DNA from: Rhodococcus sp. 14-2470-1b
Lineage (GTDB): Bacteria > Actinomycetota > Actinomycetes > Mycobacteriales > Mycobacteriaceae
NCBI RefSeq assembly: GCF_002259415.1
Contig: NZ_NPFY01000026.1
Span: 1-64,000 of the forward strand
Direction of reading: 5' to 3'
DNA length: 64,000 bases
A program made the position numbers and the translations under genes. The notes below the pieces were generated by a model. The model saw only the letters and a program-made list of their open reading frames with translations. It was not told where the DNA came from and did no database searches. Shown here piece after piece: positions 56,274 through 63,179 of the stretch. Within the stretch, counting starts at the first letter, position 1, and every line of letters begins with the position of its first letter.

Positions 56274-56819
56274 GTGGGGAAGGTATTCGAGCGTATTGAC
56301 GACTCGCTGAAGACGTGGATCCAGGCGCAGCCGATGTGGTTCGTCGGGACGGCACCGCTGCAGAGTGACGGACATGTCAATGTCTCACCCAGAGGGCATG
56401 ATTCGTTCTCCGTACTGGGGGAGCGCAGAGTTGCGTGGGTCGACTACACGGGGAGTGGAGTGGAAACGATCGCGCACATTCGAGACAACGGCCGAGTCTG
56501 CTTGATGTTCGCCTCGTTCGACAGTCGACCGCGAATAGCGCGGCTCCACGGAACGGGGTCGGTGTGGCTACCCGGCGATGCCATGTTCCACGACGTGGTC
56601 ACACGCCACCCGGCGAACCCGAGCACCCGAGCGGTTGTGTCGGTCGATGTGACCAGAATCAGCGATTCGTGTGGGTGGGGTGTGCCGATGATGGAGATGG
56701 CCGGCGAGCACGATCTTTTTCGTCGGCATGCCGAGAAGAAGGGCGTCGACGGCATGGTGACATATCGCGCCGAGCGTAACGCAGTCAGTATCGACGGTCT
56801 GCCGGGTTTCCCAATGTGA
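56274..56819 (+). CDS. pyridoxamine 5'-phosphate oxidase-fold protein
   Basis: A 181-residue flavin-type split-barrel protein. MWFVGTAPLQSDGHVNVSPRGHDSF, VAWVDYTGSGVETIAHIRDNGRVCLMFASFD and LHGTGSVW are typical of the PPOX family that binds FMN or F420. The C-terminal GWGVPMMEMAGEHDL segment is shared with a subgroup of unknown substrate. The start is GTG at 56274. Confidence 0.85.
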   Translation: MGKVFERIDDSLKTWIQAQPMWFVGTAPLQSDGHVNVSPRGHDSFSVLGERRVAWVDYTGSGVETIAHIRDNGRVCLMFASFDSRPRIARLHGTGSVWLPGDAMFHDVVTRHPANPSTRAVVSVDVTRISDSCGWGVPMMEMAGEHDLFRRHAEKKGVDGMVTYRAERNAVSIDGLPGFPM

Positions 56820-56834
56820 TCCGACCGCGCCGGA

Positions 56835-56996
56835 CTACCGCTCCGAGGTCGAACGGTGACGGTGCACCTCCGCAAGCATTCCGAACGCGGGACCGATCAG
56901 GACGCCGGTACCGTGGTCGTCTCTGAGCACCGTCATCGTGATGCCGGTCAGCGTGACCACCAGCAGCACCACGAGGGATGTCCGCTTGAGGCCCAA
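56835..56996 (-). CDS. putative small membrane protein
   Basis: 53 residues from a TTG at 56996: LKRTSLVVLLVVTLTGITMTV forms one membrane helix, followed by a charged tail ending HRHRSTSER. A stop codon lies just upstream in frame. The composition is protein-like, and it converges on the PPOX gene with 15 bp between stops. It may be the remnant of a longer protein. No family recognised. Confidence 0.3.
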   Translation of the reverse strand: MGLKRTSLVVLLVVTLTGITMTVLRDDHGTGVLIGPAFGMLAEVHRHRSTSER

Positions 56997-57468
56997 CCCG
57001 CGGCTACCCCACTGTCACCACGACAGAAGCATTGCCCGCGACCATCGATGCGCGCTGACCCATCACCTTCGACGCCGTTCAACGCCACAAATTGCCTGGG
57101 TCAGTAGCCATCCCTGCGGCTTTGCATATTCCTGAAAGTGACTGCGCCACAGCATATGCAGCACTTTACCTGACATTATCCGTCTTATCGGCAGTCCACC
57201 TCTACTCGGTGGCGCGGTACTCGCCTCCAGGACTTAATGACGGTGCGGAAACTGCCGTTTCCGCACTACGTGGTCAGTGGTTGATTCGACGAAGGCGTTC
57301 TGTTCAGCGATCACATGGACGATGTCGGGGCCCGGCACGTCCAGTGTGACAGTTGATATGTTCGCTCACCCCCTCAGATTCGTGAGGTCGGCTCGCTTTT
57401 TCGAGTTTGGGTAGCGCCTCCGCTGGCCTATGGAGCAGTAGTCTGGGTTGGAGTTGAGGAGGTGTCGA
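56997..57468. other. intergenic region, no gene seen
   Basis: About 470 bp with no supported gene. Contains the short degenerate repeat copy D (57138-57170; ACTGCGCCACAGCATATGCAG). Confidence 0.5.
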
Positions 57469-57651
57469 TTGTCGATAGGACGACCGTCTGTGGATCGTGT
57501 ACGGGCTATCGATGCTGCTCGTATCAACAGTGCTCTCGAGGCTGCTCGCAGTACCGAGGCGACCCGCGCGGACCAGGATGCGTATGTTCGCGGAGAGATT
57601 AATATCGCTGAGCTCGGGCATCGGGTGCGTAGCCGGTACGGCGTCTCCTGA
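57469..57651 (+). CDS. VbhA-like antitoxin, orphan
   Basis: 60 residues. INSALEAARSTEATRADQDAYVRGEINIAELGHRVRSRYG fits the VbhA antitoxin domain, whose role is to block an adenylylating Fic toxin through an inhibitory helix. The start is TTG at 57469, with GAGGAGG 6 nt upstream. No Fic-domain toxin gene follows; about 270 bp downstream the island ends at attR, so the toxin has been lost or lies elsewhere. Confidence 0.6.
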   Translation: MSIGRPSVDRVRAIDAARINSALEAARSTEATRADQDAYVRGEINIAELGHRVRSRYGVS

Positions 57652-57678
57652 TTCGGGTCGCGTTTGAGCACGAGGGAG

Positions 57679-57690
57679 CTCATCACTTTG
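57679..57690. repeat. CTCATCACTTTG repeat 1
   Basis: One of three exact 12-bp copies (also 57792-57803 and 58023-58034) around the right att site; a related sequence lies at the left end (43053-43076). Confidence 0.6.
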
Positions 57691-57791
57691 AAATGAGGTG
57701 GAGTCGAGTGGCCATGGCGGTCCGTTTAGACGGTAGCGGACCACGCGGGACCCTGGTGGACCGGGAGCAGCTCGCCGTTGGTCATCTTTTA

Positions 57792-57803
57792 CTCATCACT
57801 TTG
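57792..57803. repeat. CTCATCACTTTG repeat 2
   Basis: Second exact copy of the 12-mer, same orientation, 113 bp after the first and 116 bp before attR. Confidence 0.6.
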
Positions 57804-57918
57804 GGGCGAATGCGGATGGATTCACACGGACGCCGGTGGTCACTCGACTTCCCAAACACCCAGCTCAGCTGGCCTGTGATGGACGCGAGTGCATCCACTT
57901 GAATTGTTACCACTTGTA

Positions 57919-57953
57919 CAGCGGGTCCGGGGTTCGAGTCCCTGATGGCGCAC
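57919..57953. repeat. attR: 35-bp copy of tRNA-Lys 3' end
   Basis: Exact copy of 42763-42797. The preceding sequence is not tRNA-like, so this is only the displaced 3' fragment. It marks the right border of the island. Confidence 0.9.
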
Positions 57954-57958
57954 CCAGA

Positions 57959-57997
57959 AACACCCCGTCACCAGCGTAAAGCTGGAGGCGGGGTGTT
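57959..57997 (+). terminator. probable original tRNA-Lys terminator
   Basis: AACACCCCG-n3-CCAGC pairs with GCTGG-n3-CGGGGTGTT around a 5-nt loop, starting 5 bp after attR and followed by CTGCTTTCTG. Before integration it would have stood right after tRNA-Lys. Confidence 0.8.
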
Positions 57998-58019
57998 CTG
58001 CTTTCTGCAGACTTCAGCC

Positions 58020-58053
58020 CTACTCATCACTTTGAGCTCGAAGTGATGAGTAG
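58020..58053. repeat. palindrome containing CTCATCACTTTG repeat 3
   Basis: CTACTCATCACTT and AAGTGATGAGTAG form perfect 13-bp arms around an 8-bp centre (TGAGCTCG). It carries the third 12-mer copy plus an inverted partner, just outside attR. Confidence 0.7.
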
Positions 58054-58860
58054 CACAGCAGCTGCTGGTCACACCTGGTTTAAGCCGTGTCGACTGTAAG
58101 AGTCGGCCTCAGTCCGTTTAGCTTCACGCCCAGTTGGTCAGGGCCAGGAAGTCAGGGAGCGCTCTGGGCAGAATTTAGCGCAAGATGGGAAGCAGTCGGA
58201 AATCGACCTCCGAACCGCCACGAGAGTGGAGGTTCTGGGCGGCCTTCCGCATACGCGCCGCCCTGCGTCCCCCGCTAAATCCCGTCGGCGTCGATATCTG
58301 ACGACGCTTACACCGACGGATGTCGTCGTCGGAGTGCGTCCCCACGCGCCAAGTTCGGACAGGTCCCTACCCCATTGGCACCTCCGTCGCGCAGCCTCAT
58401 GTCGGGCTCGGTCATCTCTCTAAACAGTTCCTGGAAGCGTTGCTGCGCGTGCTTGTGCATGACCCACCACGAACCCGACGAGTCACACCGAGGTCGCACC
58501 GCGTGACGTCATCATGCGGTCCGACGGTGCCGCGCTGGTGGCGTCCGGGATTCCGGCCGGTGAGCGACTACGGTCGACATTCGGTTCCCACGGTGTCGGG
58601 TGAGAGCGATTCGATGGGCAGCGTTGCTCGGCAACGATTCTCGGCGACATATGTATCAAGTCAATCGAATCCTGTTTCAACGGAAACGATTTGAACTGCG
58701 ACACCGCCGCACTGTTCCCCGTGATCGGGTACGAGGAGGCCGCGGCTACCGCGCACCCGGGCTCAGGCCGGCGACAGACCACTGCGCGACGCTGCTTCGG
58801 CCACCGCATCAGTCGGCGGCGATGAGTTCGATCGATTCGTGGATGCGGCCAGGATAGCCG

Positions 58861-58909
58861 GTATCGAAATGTTCGATGGCAATGAGCGAAAGTATCGATT
58901 GTTCGACGG
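58861..58909. promoter_or_regulatory. direct repeat GTATCGA-n-TGTTCGA upstream of SDR operon
   Basis: GTATCGAAATGTTCGATGG (58861-58879) and GTATCGATTGTTCGACGG (58892-58909) start 31 bp apart, about three helical turns, and end 54 bp before the SDR start. This fits binding of a regulator, possibly the LysR protein encoded at 60448, in tandem. Inference. Confidence 0.5.
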
Positions 58910-58963
58910 TCGCTCTCTTGCTTCACTCGAATGGCACACATTCACAACGAAAGGGTCATTCGA

Positions 58964-59662
58964 ATGCGAGTACTTCTGGTCGGCGGAGCGTCGGGAATCG
59001 CCCGGTCCATTGCGTCGTCTGTTCTCGACGGCGGCGGTGAGGTGGTCCTCGCCGGCCGACGCCGTGAGTCTCTCGACGCAGCAGTCGCTCTGTTGGGTCC
59101 GGGAGCGAGTGCGTTGGTGATGGATATCGCGGACGAGTCCTCCATCGCGCAAGCAGTCTCGTCGGTGGGCTCGGTCGACCACGTCATCAGCCTCGCCGCC
59201 GAGCATGCGAACGGACCCATCGCCGATCTTGACGGCACCGCAGTCCGAAACGCATTCGACGCCAAAGTGATCGGACCGATTCTTCTGGCGAAGCACTTTT
59301 CGCCGCAGGTGCGAGAGGGGGGTTCGTTCCTGTTCTTCTCCGGTGTCGCTGCGTGGAGACCTGCGCCCGGCCTGTCGGTAATGGCGACGACGAACGGGGC
59401 GGTGGCGTTCCTGACCGATGCGCTCGCAGTCGAACTTGCACCCGTCCGCGTCAATGCCCTGTCACCTGGGATCGTGGATTCGGGGGCCTGGGACTCTATG
59501 GGACCGGGGAAGGACAAACTGTTCGCGGATACGGCGCGCACCAACCCCGTCCGCAGAGTCGGTCGACCGTCCGACGTCGCGGCCGCTGCACTGTCGTTGC
59601 TGACGAACACCTTCGTCACCGGCGTCACCCTGCACGTCGACGGGGGAGGGCGGTTGGCATGA
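58964..59662 (+). CDS. short-chain dehydrogenase/reductase-like protein
   Basis: A 232-residue Rossmann-fold protein. VLLVGGASGIARSIASSVL is the dinucleotide-binding Gly motif, LVMDIADES the adenine region, and VNALSPGIVDSGAW and GVTLHVDGGGRL the C-terminal signature. The YxxxK catalytic motif, expected near residue 146, reads MATTN, so Tyr and Lys are both missing and normal SDR chemistry is doubtful. The start is ATG at 58964, with GAAAGGG upstream; ATG at 58931 would add 11 residues. It overlaps the next gene by ATGA. Confidence 0.85.
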   Translation: MRVLLVGGASGIARSIASSVLDGGGEVVLAGRRRESLDAAVALLGPGASALVMDIADESSIAQAVSSVGSVDHVISLAAEHANGPIADLDGTAVRNAFDAKVIGPILLAKHFSPQVREGGSFLFFSGVAAWRPAPGLSVMATTNGAVAFLTDALAVELAPVRVNALSPGIVDSGAWDSMGPGKDKLFADTARTNPVRRVGRPSDVAAAALSLLTNTFVTGVTLHVDGGGRLA

Positions 59663-60168
59663 AACTCCTCACGGCAATGGCTGCCCTGGTGGCCGTGACG
59701 CTGCCACTGATGGCGTGTTCCGCCCGTGCGACAACCACCGACCGGCCTCTGGTGGATTCTGCGGTCGACCTGGTCGCACCGGGGACGGTGAACGTCGGCG
59801 ATGCACCGGTTACGGACCGAACCCGCGAGGTCGTCCGTATCGCGCAGACGCTGTACACATTCTGGAACACCAGTGATACGGAATATCTCCACCGAGCGGT
59901 GGACCCCGGCTTTGTCGACAACACACTGCCGCCAGGACGCCCGCAAGGCCCAGCGGGACCCGTCGCGGCGTCGGACACCTTCACCGCACGGTTGATCTTC
60001 CGGGGTCATTTCACCGGCACGTACGACGGTCGCATCGGCACCGGACAACCGATCGAATTCGGTGCGATCGACATCCAGCATGTCGGTGATGCTCGCATCG
60101 ACTCGGACTGGCACCTCGAAGACAACCTCACCTTCCTCCGGCAAGCCGGACTCGTCGCGGTCGGCTGA
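59659..60168 (+). CDS. lipoprotein with SnoaL/NTF2-like domain
   Basis: A 169-residue protein. The signal peptide with lipobox LMAC (Cys20) is followed by a domain with AQTLYTFWNTSDTEYLHRAVDPGFVDNTLPPGRPQGPAG and FRGHFTGTY...HVGDARIDSDWHLEDN, the pattern of SnoaL-type polyketide-cyclase-like proteins. The start is ATG at 59659, overlapping the SDR stop, so they are coupled. A role on a small hydrophobic compound is possible, not shown. Confidence 0.75.
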   Translation: MKLLTAMAALVAVTLPLMACSARATTTDRPLVDSAVDLVAPGTVNVGDAPVTDRTREVVRIAQTLYTFWNTSDTEYLHRAVDPGFVDNTLPPGRPQGPAGPVAASDTFTARLIFRGHFTGTYDGRIGTGQPIEFGAIDIQHVGDARIDSDWHLEDNLTFLRQAGLVAVG

Positions 60169-60222
60169 CCGAACCGAGCCGCCACCAGCGCACACCATTA
60201 CTTGCGACAGGAGCTGACACAC

Positions 60223-60411
60223 ATGAACGTCGACCCGAGGATCAGAATGGCCGCAGGCATCGTCATGGCCGTGATCTCCTACGTCGTCGCCGTCACGAAC
60301 TTCATCGACGGAGACATTCGGTCCGGCGTAATCCTCACGCTGATCGGCATCTTCTTCAGCACGATGCTCGTTCAGACGACAAGCCGCTACCTGAAGAGGG
60401 ATTCAAGCTAG
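60223..60411 (+). CDS. small two-helix membrane protein
   Basis: 62 residues with two hydrophobic helices (about 9-28 and 36-53) joined by a short loop NFIDGDIRSG. The start is ATG at 60223 with CAGGAGC about 8-14 nt upstream. It follows the SnoaL-like gene by 54 bp, likely in the same operon. No family recognised. Confidence 0.7.
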   Translation: MNVDPRIRMAAGIVMAVISYVVAVTNFIDGDIRSGVILTLIGIFFSTMLVQTTSRYLKRDSS

Positions 60412-60447
60412 CGGCGTCGGACTGTCGCCGTAGAATACGCTCGACCG

Positions 60448-61332
60448 ATGCCGACTCTGCGAGCCCTCGAATGCTTTGTCGCCGTGGTGGACGCCGGTTC
60501 TGTGACCGCCGGGGCAGCGAAGTTGAATCTCTCCCAGCCTGCGCTGTCTCATCAGTTGGCGTCGTTGGAAACGGAAATCGGCACCCCGCTGCTGGAACGG
60601 CTCCCGCGCGGGGTTCGGACGACCCCGACCGGCCGCGCATTGCTCGACGATGCGCGGGCCGCACTCTCAGCTGCCGACCGAATCGTCCGGATCGGACGAG
60701 CGTCGGCTGAGGGACGCGAAGGCCGGTTACGGCTAGGGTGCGCCGAAAGCATGACTGTCCCAGTCCTCGCGCCCACGCTACGAAAATGGACGAGAAAGTA
60801 TCCGCACATCGGACTGGACCTGACCGAGTTCGCCAGCGCGGATGCGATGGCGGACGCACTCTCGTACGGCGACATCGACCTCGCAGTCGGTCCGGCTTCG
60901 ACGCAGTTCACCGGCGTCACCCACGTGATCGGGACGGAAGACATCGTCGCGGTGATTCCGGAGGGGCTCGATCTCGCCGACGAGCCCGCCATCTCGTGGA
61001 CCGATCTCGCCGGAAGACCGATCGTGCACTACCACCCGTCGAACGGTCTACGCGGGTGGTTCGACTCCGTCGCGACAACCCACGGCGTCGAGCTCGATGC
61101 TGTCGCCCATTCCCGGAACGCCACCACAGCAGCACAACTCGCCCACGCGGGCCTCGGAATCGCGCTCGTTCCGACCACCGCACTCCCCGCGCGGTTCGCC
61201 GGCATCGTCACCCCGATGCGGCCACCGCTACAACGCGCGGTCGTCGCGATGGTCGGAACGCGCACGGACGCACTGACCCGCCGATTCGTCGACGACCTGC
61301 TGGCGCGGGGAATGGGAGCGCGGCGCAGCTGA
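60448..61332 (+). CDS. LysR family transcriptional regulator
   Basis: 294 residues. The N-terminal winged HTH (ALECFVAVVDAGSVTAGAAKLNLSQPALSHQLASLETEIGTPLLERLPRGV) is followed by a periplasmic-binding-protein-like effector domain (about 90-290). The start is ATG at 60448, 36 bp after the small membrane protein gene, so it may regulate the SDR operon it ends. The effector is unknown. Confidence 0.93.
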   Translation: MPTLRALECFVAVVDAGSVTAGAAKLNLSQPALSHQLASLETEIGTPLLERLPRGVRTTPTGRALLDDARAALSAADRIVRIGRASAEGREGRLRLGCAESMTVPVLAPTLRKWTRKYPHIGLDLTEFASADAMADALSYGDIDLAVGPASTQFTGVTHVIGTEDIVAVIPEGLDLADEPAISWTDLAGRPIVHYHPSNGLRGWFDSVATTHGVELDAVAHSRNATTAAQLAHAGLGIALVPTTALPARFAGIVTPMRPPLQRAVVAMVGTRTDALTRRFVDDLLARGMGARRS

Positions 61333-61517
61333 TCGGCGCCCGCCTAGGTTCCCCGGCCGGCAGAACCCAAGCGCTGCACACCCCGATCGAGCACACAGAC
61401 AGGGCACCGGATGACGGCGAAAAAGACGTGCGGCTACCGGCTCATCACGACGTCCCCTCACATCGTCGACACCACTCGACGGTGCGGTGACTGTCGTTGT
61501 CGCAGCGGGGGCACCGC

Positions 61518-62144
61518 TCAGGAAGTTGCACCGTACAGGACCAAGGTGTGGTCGATGCACTGCTCGATGAAAGCGCGGTCCAGGGTCTCGTCGATGACGA
61601 GCAGTCTGAAATACATCGGTGCGCAGAGTGTTTCGAGTAGCGAACGGGGATCGGTGTTCGAGGGCAACTCTCCCCGTTCGAGGGCTCGGGTGATCACGTG
61701 GGAACTCTGTTCGAATCTCTCGGTCCAGAACCGGTTTCGTGCGGCGCTGACGTCCGGATCGGCGGACAGGGCGATGGTCGTGCCGATCAAACGCGTGATG
61801 CCTGGCCGCGAGATCAGCTGCGCTATCTGGTCGGCAACCACCATCAGGTCTTCGCGCAGGGTTCCCGTGTCCGGGACAGGATTATGGGTAGCTGCAAGAT
61901 CCGTGACAGCGTCGGCGATCAACGCGGTTCGAGTACCCCACCGGCGATAGACGGTCGTTTCGGCGACGCCGGCGCGTGCGGCGATGTCGCCGATGGTCAA
62001 TCCTTCGATGCCGTGTTCGCGGGCTTGGTCCAGCGTTGCGGTGAGCACCGCCTCGCGCACACGTGCCGATCTGCCGCCGGTTCTCCTACGCACCTCGCCG
62101 TCACCCGCCGCGGATTCAGGGATGTCGTGTGTGGCCCGGTCCAT
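61518..62144 (-). CDS. TetR family transcriptional regulator
   Basis: 208 residues. HTH at about 28-70 (REAVLTATLDQAREHGIEGLTIGDIAARAGVAETTVYRRWGTRTALIADAV), then a C-terminal helical domain with PGITRLIGTTIALSAD typical of the TetR_C_16/AcrR-like subgroup. The start is ATG at 62144; further upstream in-frame sequence is not conserved in character. It is divergent from the gene at 62342 with 197 bp between, which is its most likely target. Confidence 0.88.
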   Translation of the reverse strand: MDRATHDIPESAAGDGEVRRRTGGRSARVREAVLTATLDQAREHGIEGLTIGDIAARAGVAETTVYRRWGTRTALIADAVTDLAATHNPVPDTGTLREDLMVVADQIAQLISRPGITRLIGTTIALSADPDVSAARNRFWTERFEQSSHVITRALERGELPSNTDPRSLLETLCAPMYFRLLVIDETLDRAFIEQCIDHTLVLYGATS

Positions 62145-62341
62145 GGGCTCTGTTTCTACGCTAGATGCCTGCCAGGATCCACTTACACCCTGTTCGGGGC
62201 GGTTGAGAGGAACCGTTCGACGAACCCGAGTTCCTGCCCTCTTGCGGTAATGGATCCTTAACGCAATAATTGCTGGCGTTAAGTCGCTCATCTTCGGTCG
62301 CCTACCACCGGAGTAGCTCGATCACGCGTCTGAGATGGGGA

Positions 62342-63136
62342 ATGAAGATGAAAGAGTCGCTGGACATTCGGGCCACCATCGGGGCGAGAACGGTGTCTCG
62401 GCAGCGTGTGCTCGAGTGGGAGTCCGCCCGCGCAACGAAAGTGCTCACCACATTCGCGGCCAAGCTGGGGGAGCGGGCGATGCGCGAGCTGTCGCCGAAT
62501 CGGTCGGTCCAACAGCTCCTGTCGACCAACCTCGCCGAGCAACGGTCTGCATTGACGCGATTGAAATACGAACTCGGACATGCCGGGATCTACGCTGCGC
62601 TCCGACGCGAGATGGCAGTATCGGAGCGCCTCACGCGTATCGGTGTTGCCGCCAGTCGCGGCCGCACCCGACATGCCGTGACACGGCTGCAGGTCCCAGG
62701 TGTGGACGCTGAACGCTCCGTGGAGTGGTTCGACAACTTGACCATCACCAATGCAGAAACCGACATGCTCGACGCGTGTCCCGATCACTACCTTCTGCGG
62801 GGGCTACCCGACGGGCGCCAGGAGGTCATCGAGACGACGGGCGGATCGCCTGCGGCAAGCCGCTTCTTGGTCGACTACACCCGAACGGCGTCGTTGACGA
62901 TCGAGATCGATCACGACTATCCCATCCAGGTCGCCGGATCGGCTGTTCTCGATGACGGTTTGGTCATCGGCGGTGTGCGACATCAATTTCGCAATGTCAA
63001 CGGAAACCTCGACGCTGTGCTGACGGTGCAGTTTCCTGGCACGACACCGGCAAGACTGATCGCAGAACATCAGTGGCATCTCGCCTGCGAATTCAGCAAC
63101 TGGATCGAAGCGGCCCACCGGTCTGTAGCAACCTGA
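62342..63136 (+). CDS. unrecognised protein
   Basis: 264 residues. The N-terminal half is helical and basic (TVSRQRVLEWESARATKVLTTFAAKLGERAMRELS...), the C-terminal half is beta-rich with VEWFDNLTITNAETDMLDACPDHYLLRG and VGGVRHQFRNVNGNLDAVLTVQFPG-like strands. No family recognised. The start is ATG at 62342 with GGGG upstream; ATG AAG ATG offers a second start two codons later. Divergent from the TetR gene. Confidence 0.65.
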   Translation: MKMKESLDIRATIGARTVSRQRVLEWESARATKVLTTFAAKLGERAMRELSPNRSVQQLLSTNLAEQRSALTRLKYELGHAGIYAALRREMAVSERLTRIGVAASRGRTRHAVTRLQVPGVDAERSVEWFDNLTITNAETDMLDACPDHYLLRGLPDGRQEVIETTGGSPAASRFLVDYTRTASLTIEIDHDYPIQVAGSAVLDDGLVIGGVRHQFRNVNGNLDAVLTVQFPGTTPARLIAEHQWHLACEFSNWIEAAHRSVAT

Positions 63137-63179
63137 GACAACCCGGGTCTCGACTGGCGTGCTTTAGCGCGGAGACCGG

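Larger units (their letters stand above)
42797..57953. mobile_element. integrase-less genomic island in tRNA-Lys
   Basis: About 15.2 kb bounded by 35-bp att repeats, the left one inside an intact tRNA-Lys. The content has no counterpart in the mycobacterial gene order that brackets it, base composition looks lower in GC than the flanks, and it holds broken genes (43263, 53884) and long non-coding stretches. No integrase, excisionase, relaxase or replication gene can be seen. It is best read as an old, immobilised integrative element, or one that relies on an integrase elsewhere. Confidence 0.85.
57954..58963. other. about 1 kb beyond attR, no recognisable gene
   Basis: Holds a terminator (57959-57997), a palindrome (58020-58053) and direct repeats near the SDR promoter (58861-58909). 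Open frames on both strands up to about 150 codons show no domain, ribosome site or believable composition. Confidence 0.55.

Noticed and set aside
58320..58941. several frames in the 1-kb stretch beyond attR
   Set aside because: Overlapping frames on both strands with no recognisable domain; kept as a gene-free stretch.
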